Positions 1 through 11,858 are shown, counted from the stretch's first letter. The stretch: DNA of 64,000 nt from Nansenia antarctica (GCA_963989245.1 OZ022341.1:67188157-67252156); one strand, 5' to 3'. Program-made: numbers and translations. Notes: generated by a model from the letters alone, not told the origin.

Positions 1-147
1 TCTCTCCTCCTCTCCTCCTCATGTCTCTCTCTCTCCTCCTTATGTCTCTCTCCTCCTTATGTCTCTCTCCTCCTCTCCTCCTCATGTCTCTCTCTCTCCT
101 CCTTATGTCTCTCTCCTCCTTATGTCTCTCTCCTCCTCCTCTCTCTG
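1..147. repeat. CT-rich minisatellite edge (copy A)
   Basis: Imperfect units built from CTCTCTCCTCCT and CATGTCTCT or TATGTCTCT. It matches the end of the longer array at 3305-3779 and abuts the same gene fragment. The pyrimidine run followed by GGTAG would look like a splice acceptor to a gene finder. Confidence 0.85.
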
Positions 148-714
148 GTAGTTCAAGGATGAGGTGGTGAAGGAGGTGGTGGAGAGGATGTGTAATGACT
201 TCTCTGGCCAGTGCTGCACCCACAAAGCTGCACCCACAAAAAGAAAAAAATGTGGAGACAATGCCAACCCAACTCAACCCTACTTGGTGAAGACAGGAAC
301 CACAGGCAACCGGTGAAAATCACAGGCATATGGGCTACCATGTCAGGTAAAATAGTCTTACTGAAAGACCTTGTATAAAAAATATTGATGGGAATACCTT
401 AATACTTGATGTCTTTTATTTTCAGAGAATCCACAGCTCCTGTTTGAAGGGACCGTGTTCCTGCCACTCCACAGAGAAGATCCCCTGACAGGCTGTGAAG
501 AGTACAAGCTTCTCTTCCCACCCTCAGCCATCACTGACACCCTCCTGTTCCTACATCATTAATGTTTTTGGGAACCACGCCAACTTGTTGGGATAGGTAT
601 GAAGTAAACTGCCACCAATGGGCAATACTGTGAAATTGTTGATAAAAGAGTAGTCCACAACATCAGGAACACATGCTACCTGAAGAATAGGTTTCTCCAC
701 TCTCATATGGAGTA
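148..714 (+). pseudogene. Unrecognised two-exon-like gene fragment, copy A
   Basis: I do not recognise the family. A pyrimidine tract ending in AG (to about 144) precedes an open stretch rich in Lys, Glu and Val. A GT donor at 347 and a TTTTATTTTCAG acceptor ending at 425 bound a possible 79-bp intron. The second open stretch, from 426, would encode a Leu/Pro-rich segment. This copy has an in-frame TAA at 560-562 where copy B reads AAA (Lys), so it is more broken than copy B. An in-frame TGA near 314 also interrupts the first open stretch unless splicing occurs earlier. Only the recurrence and the splice-like borders suggest it was once a gene. Confidence 0.4.
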
Positions 715-1269
715 ACTCTCCCATGTCACACTGTGATGGTGGTCATTGTAGTCTGTCTGGGATGGAGGATGTCAGTGTAGTCTCTTTCAGAAGGACAGTT
801 TAGTCTCTCTGTGGTGGAGGGGAATCTTGGGGGAGTTGTTACACAACACATTCTTGTTTATTTATTTATTTGTATTTGACATAATTAGAGTTAGTAGATT
901 TGTGACAGCCCCCCAGTGTGTCTGAATTGGAGTCCTAGTATACTGTACTTCCAAATGGTTTAGCATGGGGCGTCAGGTTCAGTACTAGATTTGGGCCGAG
1001 GTCCAATAGTGTCCTACCTACAAAATGTTTTGTACATATAATAATTTTGTTCATATAATAATGTTGTACACATAATCATTTTGTTCCTATTTATAATAGT
1101 TCCTGCAATTTCCTGTAAATGTCTTTATCAATTAGTAATCCACAGTATGATTATGTATTTGTGTATGTTGTTTTTTAAATAATAAAATGCAGAGACAATA
1201 CTATGACATTCATTGTGTTCTTATTTCCAAGACATCTCAAGACATCTTAAGACATCTTCATATTTCTGT

Positions 1270-1483
1270 GTGAATAAATGTAAATAAATGGCATTTAGGA
1301 AAAGACAAAGCAATCTCACACAAGTATACTTTTGATAAAATAAGCTGTATTTCCATGCAGGAAAATCAGTCCAATAACATGTGAATAAATGTAAATAAAT
1401 GGCATTTAGGAAAAGACAAAGCACAAGTATACTTTTGATCAAATAAGCTGTATTTCCAAGCAGGAAAATCAGTCCAATAACAT
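1270..1483. repeat. Two-unit tandem repeat (about 111 and 103 bp)
   Basis: Two adjacent units, 1270-1380 and 1381-1483, start with GTGAATAAATGTAAATAAAT and end with CAGTCCAATAACAT. The second lacks a few bases (AATCTCACA) after AAAGACAAAGC. Reverse-strand open frames here follow the repeat and have no recognisable protein similarity. Confidence 0.85.
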
Positions 1484-2290
1484 CGCTAAGTCTGTTATTG
1501 TTATTGTTTGTACCAGTGATTAAGCCATAGGGCACTTAGTAACACATGGCTACTTGGTATGTAGGAGATCTCATCTGTCACTCACGGTCAATGTCACCTC
1601 CCTTTTCTTCCTTGAACCTCCCACGTCAGGTGGTGCGACTGTCTATGGACTATTATCCAATCACGTCTTCAACAATTGCGCTCCGATACGACGGACCCCC
1701 TTTAGTGATGACTTACGCCAAATTGGTGCAACCCAGGCCAGGTCTTTACTTTGTACAATTTATCAGGGGAGAGCGCGAACGCAGTCCCCCACTACCAGAA
1801 ATTATGCAATCGAGATTTCTACATTTGAGAAATTCGATGGGGTCAGTACAGCCGAATGTGCAATGGCTGAGCCTCGCCCATGGTGAACCACCTTCTTGAT
1901 CATGGTGTCTCCCTTGCCAGGTAAGTATGAGTTGTACACGTCGGTCGTGGGCAAGTGACTGTGGTGCACAAACTACTTGTCCACGGTGTGGCTCAGTCAT
2001 TTCCCCATCATGCATTGCGGCATATATAACATGTACAGCTACAGCATATTTTACAGTCCATCTGAGATCTTAAACTAAGCAAGAACACTGTATATCCGCC
2101 AGTATAACGAATAGAGTTCAGACGCATCGGCCAAATGGATTCAATGTGTTTTCTTTAATGTGTCGTTCCTTGTTTGTGAGTGAGAGTCGAGAGGACCGTG
2201 AGACACCCGGCTGCAATGCCGACATTGAACACAGGGAGAGTGGCGGCGCTGTTGCACACTCATTTGACTAGAAGCCGAGTCTATCGTCGT
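1484..2290. other. Intergenic; no supported gene
   Basis: Two overlapping plus-strand open frames of about 110 codons and one on the minus strand occupy 1546-2015. They overlap each other in different frames and show no recognisable domain. A TATA-like GCATATATAA lies near 2019. I see no RNA gene or transposon signature. Confidence 0.5.
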
Positions 2291-2545
2291 GCAATGTCCA
2301 TACTCACTACGCGTTGTGATTGACAGTGTCCATACTCGCTACGCCAATCAGATGACAGTGTCCATACTCGCTACACCAATCAGATGGCAGAGCCGAGTAT
2401 AGACATCCCAATCAGATACCGGTTTGACTGTTTGTCCCGCCTTCAGCACAGAGGTTTGACTGTTTGAATGAAGACAGTCACGCCTTCAGCACAGAGCGAG
2501 CTGAGCAGAAGAGCGATCAGACTCTAGCCTTCAAAACGAGTGAGT
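2290..2545 (+). promoter_or_regulatory. Possible promoter: 32-bp repeats with CCAAT boxes, then a donor-like site
   Basis: Three 32-bp units beginning GTCCATACTC start at 2296, 2328 and 2360. CCAATCAGAT occurs at 2344, 2376 and 2408, and the first unit carries the reverse motif ATTG. Clustered CCAAT motifs at a fixed spacing are typical NF-Y sites. About 130 bp downstream, the sequence AACGAGTGAGTAAC (about 2534-2547) resembles a 5' splice donor, so 2420-2539 could be an untranslated first exon. No TATA box or coding exon is visible to support this, so the call is inference. Confidence 0.35.
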
Positions 2546-2696
2546 AACTAAGTCATTTTGATATTAATATTTAATATTTTAATAAGTCAAAGTATTTCTG
2601 TGTAAATGAAGCAATGTCCTTCACGAAGCATGCTAGTTAGCGCGTTAGCTATTTCTTTTCACTCCGAGCAGTGTCGACATCGATGGGGGTCTCCAA

Positions 2697-2832
2697 TCGA
2701 CTCCATTCAAAGTGATTTACATTCCCTGTCCTCTCCCCTGTCCGGACACATTTGAATTTTCACCGTAAGCCCCGGTAAGGCGACGTTATTAACCCGCAAA
2801 GAGTGTATCCCGGGCACCGTCTTTGTCCGCGA
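2697..2832. repeat. Dispersed repeat related to 27812-27936
   Basis: Blocks TCGACTCCATTCAAA, TCCGGACAC and GTTATTAACC occur in the same order and at similar spacing here, at 27812-27936 and at 57153-57277. The surrounding sequence is unrelated. The family is not recognised; it may be a non-autonomous element or a shared 5' region. Confidence 0.6.
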
Positions 2833-3304
2833 ATAACACCGGCTAACACCGGCTAGGAAGGTGGTAAAAATACAAGACTATGCTGGATAACTCCACCATC
2901 AGTATACGGTCAGTTTGAGCCATCAGGCATCATTCTGGCACCCCGGGAAGTAATGTTTTGAACCCCGAGAGCATGCATATATGTCTATCCGAAAATAGTA
3001 CACTCTCCTCGGCCACTGCACGCGCCTCTCCTCGGTAACGTGGAGGAACGAAAAGCTTACAGCACCGTGTATTCGGCACGGTTCTTTGCCGGTGTGAAAG
3101 CCCTATCCTATCCCTCTGCCTCCCCACTCAATTAATCCTTTATTCATTCATTCATTCATGTATGAATCCACCCATTAGTCCATTATGGACAGTGCGCTAG
3201 TTATGGGTGATTGTCAAATGTTTCAGATTTACACATGATTGGTGAAGATGATATGTACTGTCTGTCAGACCATATATCTTTTTTTTTATTCTGGCCCAAT
3301 ATGA

Positions 3305-3779
3305 TTTTCTCTCTCTCCTCCTCTCTCACCCTTATGTCTCTCTCTCCTCCTCTCCTCCTCATGTCTCTCTCTCCTCCTCATGTCTCTCTCCTCCTCTCTC
3401 ACTCTCATGTCTCTCTCTCCTCCTCTCTCACTCTCATGTCTCTCTCCTCCTCTCTCACCCTCATGTCTCTCTCTCCTCCTCTCTCACTCATGTCTCTCTC
3501 TCCTCCTCTCTCACTCTCATGTCTCTCTCCTCCTCTCTCACTCTCATGTCTCTCTCCTCCTCTCTCACTCTCATGTCTCTCTCTCCTCCTCATGTCTCTC
3601 TCTCCTCCTCATGTCTCTCTCCTCCTTATGTCTCTCTCCTCCTCTCCTCCTCATGTCTCTCTCTCTCCTCCTTATGTCTCTCTCCTCCTTATGTCTCTCT
3701 CCTCCTCTCCTCCTCATGTCTCTCTCTCTCCTCCTTATGTCTCTCTCCTCCTTATGTCTCTCTCCTCCTCCTCTCTCTG
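3305..3779. repeat. CT-rich minisatellite
   Basis: Degenerate tandem units of about 20-27 bp combine CTCTCTCCTCCT, CTCTCACTCT and CATGTCTCT. They give long meaningless open frames (Ser/Leu/Pro-rich on plus, Arg/Glu-rich on minus). The unit pattern drifts along the array, with a shorter CTCCTTATGT subtype near the right end that is also present at 1-147. Confidence 0.95.
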
Positions 3780-4347
3780 GTAGTTCAAGGATGAGGTGGT
3801 GAAGGAGGTGGTGGAGAGGATGTGTAATGACTTCTCTGGCCAGTGCTGCACCCACAAAGCTGCACCCACAAAAAGAAAAAAATGTGGAGACAATGCCAAC
3901 CCAACTCAACCCTACTTGGTGAAGACAGGAACCACAGGCAACCGGTGAAAATCACAGGCATATGGGCTACCATGTCAGGTAAAATAGTCTTACTGAAAGA
4001 CCTTGTATAAAAAATATTGATGGGAATACCTTAATACTTGATGTCTTTTATTTTCAGAGAATCCACAGCTCCTGTTTGAAGGGACCGTGTTCCTGCCACT
4101 CCACAGAGAAGATCCCCTGACAGGCTGTGAAGAGTACAAGCTTCTCTTCCCACCCTCAGCCATCACTGACACCCTCCTGTTCCTACATCATAAATGTTTT
4201 TGGGAACCACGCCAACTTGTTGGGATAGGTATGAAGTCAACTGCCACCAATGGGCAATACTGTGAAATTGTTAATAAAAGAGTAGTCCACAACATCAGGA
4301 ACACATGCTACCTGAAGAATAGGTTTCTCCACTCTCATATGGAGTAA
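3780..4347 (+). pseudogene. Unrecognised two-exon-like gene fragment, copy B
   Basis: Second copy of the fragment at 148-714. The downstream exon-like part, from the acceptor at 4057, is open to TAA at 4345-4347, about 95 codons, because the stop found in copy A is Lys here. It contains three Cys and several Leu/Phe/Pro runs but no motif I can name. Reading phase does not connect cleanly with the upstream open stretch through the obvious GT/AG pair, so an intact gene is doubtful. An AATAAA near 4813 could be a polyadenylation signal. Confidence 0.4.
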
Positions 4348-4842
4348 CTCTCCCATGTCACACTGTGATGGTGGTCATTGTAGTCTGTCTGGGATGGAGG
4401 ATGTCAGTGTAGTCTCTTTCAGAAGGACAGTTTAGTCTCTCTGTGGTGGAGGGGAATCTTGGGGGAGTTGTTACACAACACATTCTTGTTTATTTATTTA
4501 TTTGTATTTGACATAATTAGAGTTAGTAGATTTGTGACAGCCCCCCAGTGTGTCTGAATTGGAGTCCTAGTATACTGTACTTCCAAATGGTTTAGCATGG
4601 GGGGTCAGGTTCAGTACTAGATTTGGGCCGAGGTCCAATAGTGTCCTACCTACAAAAGGTTTTGTACATATAATCATTTTGTTCATATAATAATGTTGTA
4701 CACATAATCATTTTGTTCCTATTTATAATAGTTCCTGCAATTTCCTGTAAATGTCTTTATCAATTAGTAATCCACAGTATGATTATGTATTTGTGTATGT
4801 TGTTTTTTAAATAATAAAATGCTGAGACAATACTATGACATT

Positions 4843-5038
4843 CATTGTGTTCTTCATATTTCCAAGACATCTCAAGACATCTTAAGTTAAGACATCTTCA
4901 TATTTCCAAGACATCTCAAGACATCTTAAGTTAAGACATCTTCATATTTCCAAGACATCTCAAGCCAAGACATCTTCCTATTTCCAAGACATCTTAAGAC
5001 CCATGTCTAAAGGCACGTCTTAAGACGTGTCTCAAGAC
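4843..5038. repeat. AAGACATCTCAAGACATCTTAAG repeat block
   Basis: Tandem units of about 50 bp contain TTCATATTTCC followed by AAGACATCT variants. The block continues on the far side of the hAT element (6070-6110), so the element interrupted it. Related units occur at 1230-1262. Confidence 0.8.
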
Positions 5039-6069
5039 TAGGGTTGGGTACCGAAAATCGGTACCGGTAGGTACCGGTTACTTTACATTCGGTATGTACC
5101 CGTACCGAATCGCAAAGGAGATTTCGGTGCCTCATTTCGGTACTTTTCTATCTCGCGACGTCACATCGCCTGTTAAATTTCCACTCAGTGAAAGCAGCGA
5201 GTACGGAAGGATAACGAGAAGGTTGCTAATAGCAACTTCCGCTAGCGGGTTGGCGTAACGCGACGCTCGACTTATGGGTGCGTTCCGTAAACGCGTTCTG
5301 GAATTCTGATCACCACTCGTGGAATGCCTTCTGTCCAATCAAATGACTTGCTCCCCTTATGACGTCGGGCCCAGTGTGCGCTGCGACGCTCTCAGAGCGA
5401 GTTTACGAACGCAAGCCTTTGATTGGACAGTGCACTCCAGGATTCGACGCGTCTGTTGATGACGTTGTGCGGATGTGTGGCTGCGTCTCTTCGAGGTGGA
5501 CAACATGATCGGGGATCTCTTGATATTCGGGTACTGTCCTTATCCTACTACTGTGTCTGAAATATCAATCGTCATGTCAACATGGACCAGAGAGGGGGAG
5601 GGGAGTAGTAGTAGCTGAGCGGCAACAGAGTTTGGATTTTGACGAGGTGGAGGGCTCCAGTTTATCAGAGTTATATTTCCTCTTGGTTCTGGGGGCTATG
5701 CAGGCCTCTTCACTAGATCCTTTTTCTACGAATATTCTGATGTCCTTGAGGGGCTGCCGAACAAGTGTGTACTCATATTCGACATCAGTACCAACGATAG
5801 GCACCCCCAGCTTAATGGAGTCCCCAAGGCTCAGGAGTTTTATTTTCATTTATTTTAATTTGAGTGTATATTTAACTAATATATATTGTGCCTCAGCAAT
5901 AAAAAAGTGAAAAGCTGTTTAATGTTGTCGACCGTGTTATTATATATATATATATGTCATTTAAAAAAATCAAAAGTACCGAATTAAGTACCGTTTTGGT
6001 ACCGGTACCGTTTTTAAAGTATCGGTTAGGTACCGGTACCGGATAAAACCCAAACGGTACCCAACCCTA
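5039..6069. mobile_element. Non-autonomous hAT element with 8-bp TSD
   Basis: The element begins TAGGGTTGGGTACCG and ends with its inverted complement. Subterminal GGTACCGGTACC motifs appear at both ends. CTCAAGAC flanks it directly on both sides (5031-5038 and 6070-6077), the 8-bp target duplication typical of hAT transposons. The interior (about 1 kb) has only short open frames: a 90-codon reverse-strand frame at 5577-5849 has no recognisable transposase motif. It was presumably mobilised by a transposase encoded elsewhere. Confidence 0.9.
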
Positions 6070-6087
6070 CTCAAGACGTCTTGACAA

Positions 6088-7349
6088 ATGTGTCTTAAGA
6101 TGTCTCAAGACAAGGTGATGGCTGGGTATGTAGGTGCTCAGATTGGCGAGTCCATTGTAACCAAGTTAATTTCAGCTGGTGTAGTTCACTCAAGTAGTAT
6201 GAGCAGTGCACACCTCAACTGCACATCGCCTCCAGATCCTGTAACTGATCCTAATGTTGTTAGACAGGAGGTTCCGCGCGTTACTGTGTATGTAAAATCA
6301 GACAGGGAACCACCAATGTTCCGAGGTGATAGTTCTGATAAGTGTTCAGTCCAGGACTGGATTGACATGTCTAAAGCTTATCTGAGAAAGCAGATCCAAT
6401 GCATGAACAGGCTGAGGAGATACTGGCAAGGCTGATGGGTAAGGCAAAGGATGTCGTGAGGGTTGGTTTGCGTAGCGGTCAGACACTTGATGTGAAGCAG
6501 AACCCTGATCTCATCTATGATATCCTTCTCAAGTACTTCAGTGATGTGTCATCATGCCTCCCGTTGTCATATTTCTATGCCACTCTACCCAGACCCAATG
6601 AGAACCCTGTAGACTACTGGTTGAGGATCAACAAAGCAGCTGATGTAGCTGGTGAGGGCCTTCGCAGACAAGGTAGGAGGATGGAGAACATGGGTGAAGA
6701 GGTATCACGGATGTTTGTCAGGCATTGCCCGGACTCTGGACTATCCCGTATTCTGGAATGCAAGGCTATTGAGGAGTGGAGCTCACGAGACATACAGTTG
6801 AAGATTGATAATTATCAGAGAGAGCTGAGAGCCTCTGGCAGGACCGGTAGTTCTGTGACATTGAAGAGCCATGCCACCGCCCTCCACACTGTGCAGTCTC
6901 ATCCAGAGCCTTCGATTCAGTCTGTGTCTGAGCAGTGTTCCACTCAGTACCCCCCTGCTCCTGCCCATAGTCCAGTGTACCACACACAGTGTCCGCCTTC
7001 TACCCTCATTCCTTCCCAGGACCATGCTTTAGGCCAGCTTCCGTGCCCCTCCTCCGCGACTGCTGTGGCCCAGAACACTCAGCAATCTGAAGACAGGATT
7101 CTTGCTCGCATTATGGAGAGGCTGGAGCAGATGATGGGGAAAGTGCAGCAGCGTGACAGTGCTCCTCGTGGCGGAAGATACCAGGGTGGTGCCCGTGAGA
7201 AGGCCTGCCGAGTCTGTGATGACAGTAGACACACTACCATCTCACACTGCATGTCAGAGAAGCTGTGCTTTGTCTGTTTAGCCCCAGGTCACACAAAAGT
7301 TGAGTGTCCCACCAGGTCGTCCCGAGCACCTCAGCCTCAGGGAAACTAG
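6088..7349 (+). pseudogene. gag: Gypsy gag (frameshifted)
   Basis: Two open frames form one gag-like protein. The first (6088-6435) carries a matrix/capsid-like N-terminus; the second (6399-7349) carries the capsid-like helical region and then a Pro/Gln-rich linker. A CCHC zinc knuckle (Cys-X2-Cys-X4-His-X4-Cys, about 7267-7308) follows, with an extra Cys pair before it. The switch near 6400-6430 needs a frame change and is probably a decay mutation. The gag/pol overlap at 7304-7349 is in the -1 relation usual for programmed frameshifting. Gag would form virus-like particles in the cytoplasm; this copy cannot encode the full protein in one frame. Confidence 0.75.
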
Positions 7350-10300
7350 GTGGCCTGTATTCAGAGGGAGAAAGTATAGGTCGCCAAGTAAACTCCCATT
7401 GTGAGGACGAATCTAGTGCTGAGACAGTGTATATAGCTCTCAAAAGCTCAAGTGATAACTCTGAAGATATTGTTTATCAGAATACACATACAATTAGTGG
7501 TAGTGACAGCCTTTTCTACACACCTGTGACAGTTGGTAATACAGTGACTCTGAATGCTATGCTAGACAGTGGGTCTATGGCTTGTACAATGAGTAAGACG
7601 GCAGAGGGAAAGCTTAGAGAGGTTGGAGTTGCTACAGAACATAACCAGTTCAGTTCAAATGTGGTGCTTGTTGGCTGTGGTGGTCGCCGTGTCAAGCCTG
7701 AGTCAGCTTTCAACGTGGAAATGGAGGTGTATGGCTGTAGGATTATGGTTCCCACTCTGGTAGTTGAAGGCCAGCATGATGAGTTGATACTAGGCACCAA
7801 TGTTATTAAATATATCCTCCGGCAGTATAAGCAATGTGATGGCTACTGGAAGGCTGTGTCTACGCCCTGTCCTGCTGGCGATCCAGAATCTGAACAGTTT
7901 CTCTCGATGCTCGCTGGTCTGAACCGTTGGCGAGGTGACGTCATACCTGACAAGATAGGCACAGTCAGGTGCAACTCAGCCGTGTGTCTTGAGCCTGGTC
8001 GGGAGTACCTGATGTGGGGCAAGCTACCCAAGTCCACTATTGTGTCTCCTGGTAGCGCTGTGATGACAGAGCCCACATCGTGTCGCTCAGCTCCAAGAGG
8101 GGTTCTGGTGGCCAGAGTTGTTACTCCTTTGTGGGGAGACGGATGGGTTCCATTGAAGCTGATCAACTCGTCCGACAGGCCCGTCTTGGTAAGACGCAAT
8201 GCTAAATTGGCCGACGTCTTCTCCTGCATTGCGCTCGAGGACATGGATGAGACCGGACCTGCTGAGGTCCCACTACTCAGTTGCTGTCAAGTAACCCCGT
8301 CCATGGGATTGAGTGGGCTCGACATACACTCCTGTGACGTGTCTGAACAGTGTAGAAGCAAGATGGCTGACCTGGTTGTGTGCTACGAGGACATCTTCTC
8401 ACGCCATCACCTGGATTGTGGAGAGGCAAAGGGCTTCATACATCGCATTCACCTCTCAGATCACAGGCCATTCCGGCTCCCATTCAGACGAGTGCCCCCC
8501 AGTCAGTATCAGAAGTTGCGCCAAGTACTGAGTGAGATGGAGGAGAAAGATATAATCAGGAAGTCAACCAGTGAATATGCATCTCCGTTGGTTCTTGTAT
8601 GGAAAAAGAACGGAGATCTCCGTATCTGTACAGACTTTCGCTGGCTGAACAAGAGGACCCTGAAGGATGCTCACCCTCTCCCTCACCAGGCCGACTGCTT
8701 AGCTGCACTTGGAGGTAACTCCTTGTTTAGTACTATGGATCTAACCTCAGGGTTTTATAACATGCCACTACACGAGGATGACAGAAAGTACTCTGCCTTT
8801 ACAACACCTATGGGCTTGTATGAGTATAATCGCCTCCCGCAGGGCCTCTGTAATAGTCCTGGGAGCTTCATGCGTATGATGACTAGCATTTTCGGAGACC
8901 AGAACTATCTGAGCTTACTGGTTTATCTGGATGATTTATTGGTGTACGCCCCTGATGAGAGGACAGCTCTGGAACGCTTGGAGATTGTGTTCAGTAGACT
9001 GCGTGGTCATAACCTGAAATTGGCCCCCAAGAAGTGTTTTTTTCTCCTGAAATCCGTCGAATTCCTCGGCCACATAATTAATGACAACGGTGTGTTGACT
9101 GATCCCAGCAAAGTTGAGAGCATCGCAAAGATGACAAGTGCTGACCTGATGGAAGCGGACGGTGTAACCCCCTCACAGAAACGAATCAGATCTTTCTTGG
9201 GGATGATCAATTATTACCAGCACTTTGTGCCTAGCTTCTCCGCTATTGCAAAGCCTCTCTTCTCTCTGTTGACGGGCCAGAAGAGAAAAGGGAAGGAGAA
9301 ACAGTCCAAACAAAGGTCACAAAGCAGGAAGTTGAATTTTACTGACTGGACCCCCGAAACGGAGCAGGCTTTCCAGAAGCTGAAAACGGCGCTGGTTGAG
9401 ACGGCTGTCCTGGCTCACCCTGACTTCACCCTTCATGCTGTCAACGGACACGTCCCTTGATGGCATCGGTGCTGTCCTGTCCCAGATCCAAGAGGGTGAA
9501 GACCGAGCGAGGCCAATCGCATTCGCCAGCAAGTCCCTCTCTCAGTCTCAGAGAAACTACCCAGCCCATCGGTTGGAATTCCTAGCCTTGAAGTGGAGTG
9601 TCTGTGACAAGTTCAGCCATTGGTTGAAGGGGCATGATTTCACTGTTTGGACGGACAATAATCCATTGACTCATATCATGACGAAGCCCAAGCTGGACTG
9701 CTGCGAGCAACGATGGGTGGCTAAGTTAGCGAGCTATAACTTCGACATCAAGTACATGCCAGGCCCACAGAATGTTGTCGCTGATGCCTTGAGTCGTGTG
9801 CCTTTCGTCAAGCAGAGAGTCAGTCACAGATTACTTGAAGAGCCCTACAAGAATCTCCTCTCCGAAGTCCAGGATGTGTCGAGTGCTTCTGTACAGGACG
9901 CCTTCCGGTCGTCCAATGATAGTGGTGACACTCCACGCCAGGCAGAGAGTTACGCTCAAAGTGTCCCATCACCTCTGCATGTCCACGCTCAGTCTATGGA
10001 GATGGATGAAGTGTCTGTTGTTCTACAGTCATATGACGATCTGTGGGAGGTCGGAGCAAGAACGCGCGCTGTAGCAGTCTTGCACCATTTGCCTCAGTTA
10101 GTCCCAGGTGGTCAGGACTCACTTCCTGCTTACAGTGAGAAGGAACTCCGGGATGAACAGCTCAGAGACAGGACTCTCTCTCGAGTCTTGTACTATGTGG
10201 AGAGACATCGGAGACCCTCCAGGAGAGAGAGAGATAAGGAATCAGTCACAGTCATGAGGTACCTGAAGCACTGGGAGAAACTTGTTGTGAGCAATGGGAT

Positions 10301-11858
10301 ACTCTACAGAGTCTCGAGGGATCAAGTTGTGAAGTCAAAACGCCGCCAGTATGTGATTCCTGAGTCTAAGAAAGTTGAAGTTCTGAGAGGTGTTCATGAC
10401 CATGCCGGCCATCAAGGTCAGTTCAGGAGTCTTGGCTTGGCCAGACAGAGGTTCTTCTGGCTCAACCTCGACAGAGACGTAAGAGACTACGTCTGTAACT
10501 GCCAGCGGTGTATTGTCAGTAAGACTGTTGAACCTGCTGCGGGGGCGCCTTTGCAGAATATCACATCAACCAGGCCACTTCAGCTGGTTTGCATTGATTT
10601 CTGGTCAGCGGAGGACTCAAGGAACAAGTCAGTTGATGTGTTAGTTGTTACTGACCATTTTACAAGAATGGCCCAGGCATTCCCCTGCAAAGATCAGTCA
10701 GCCAAACAGGTGGCGAGAGTTCTATGGGACAAGTTCTTCTGCGTCTTTGGGTTCCCAGAACGTATCCATAGCGACCAGGAAGCTAGCTTCGAGAGTCAAC
10801 TAGTGAGTGAGCTGCTCAGAGTCTCCGGTGTCAGAAAGTCGCACACAACCCCGTATCACCCGATGGGTAACGGTAGTGTGGAACGTTTCAATAGAACTCT
10901 CGGTAACATGATCCGAGCGCTTGAACCAGAGGCAAAAATCAACTGGCCCAGGCGTTTGCAAACTCTGACGTTCATGTACAATAGCACAGCGCATGAGTCA
11001 ACTGGCTATGCACCTTTCTATCTGATGTTCGGGCGTACTCCTCGTCTCCCTGTCGATATACTCTTCCGGACAGTCCTGAATGATCCAGCTGTCGTCAGCT
11101 ACGACAAGTATCACGAAGGATCTGAGAGAAGCTATGGTCATAGCCCAGGAACATGTCATAAAAGAACAGCACCGTCACACAGAGCTCTACAACAGACGAG
11201 TGAAAGGGCCCACCATTGACGTCGGAGACCGTGTGCTGTTGGCGAACAAGAGAGAGAGAGGAAAGAGAAAGGTGGCTGACCGTTGGGAGTCTACTGTATA
11301 CACTGTGGTGGATAGGAAGTGAGTAGAGGAACCGCGTTCGAGTCGGAGAGAGTGGATTCCTGTCCTGGGAGTGAGGGAGGGGAGGTTGAAGACATGGAGT
11401 ATGGGGGAAGAGCTGTTCGGGAGAGGGATGTTCCCTTGACTGTTCCAGAGCCCACGGATCCCAAGGGAAGAACCCTAGAGTGGGTCACCCAGTTACCATT
11501 CCCTGACCACTCACGGACAGAGGCTACTAACACTGTAGTGTCTTCAGTCTCGTTTGCCCCTCAGAGGGTCCCCGAGCAGATGGCTGAGGAGCAAATGGTA
11601 GATCAGTCCATTAACTCTGATTCTAGATTTGTGGTTAGCGCTGATGATTGTACTGATGTTTCTGGTAACACAAATCAGACAGATGATGCTAGTGACACAC
11701 AGCGTACTGACACTCTAGCTTCTGTCACACAGTGTGAACATCCTAGTACAGTCACACAGGTCAAGTCCAAGTTTGGTCGCCTTATCAAACCAGTTGACAG
11801 ATTGATTTATACTATGTCAGGACAAGACATTATCCAAGACACCAGGCACGTGCCGTGA
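7304..11858 (+). pseudogene. pol: Gypsy pol: PR-RT-RNaseH-IN, several frameshifts (unit 1)
   Basis: Domains in order: aspartic protease with Asp-Ser-Gly near 7567; RT with the YLDD catalytic box near 8925; RNase H from about 9430; integrase with an HHCC zinc finger near 10400-10520 and a D-D-E core ending near 10880; an integrase C-terminal region; and a low-complexity tail to 11858. The frame changes near 9440 (in RNase H), about 11100 and about 11310, so no continuous polyprotein is possible. The last open frame (11319-11858) lacks any signal peptide or transmembrane stretch and ends with a motif common at the end of Gypsy pol, so I treat it as pol tail, not env. Confidence 0.88.

Larger units (their letters stand above)
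1..4842. repeat. Direct tandem duplication, 3,632-bp period (second copy partial)
   Basis: Sequence from position 1 recurs from 3633 with a constant offset of 3,632 bp and only scattered substitutions through about 1205/4842. After that the second copy runs into a different arrangement of the AAGACATCT-rich repeat. The duplicated part contains the CT-rich array edge, the two-exon-like gene fragment and its AT-rich downstream region. The first copy probably starts upstream of the window. The intervening 1260-3300 is present once. Confidence 0.9.

Noticed and set aside
1546..1899. Two overlapping plus-strand frames of 117 and 110 codons
   Set aside because: Different frames of the same sequence, no domain, no codon bias and no clear promoter or poly(A).
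3211..3909. Long Ser/Leu/Pro-rich and Arg/Glu-rich open frames
   Set aside because: They are translations of the CT-rich minisatellite in several frames and strands; no real protein is indicated.
11319..11858. Possible env gene of the Gypsy element
   Set aside because: There is no signal peptide, no membrane segment and no Cys pattern; it is acidic, low in complexity and ends with a motif common at the end of pol.
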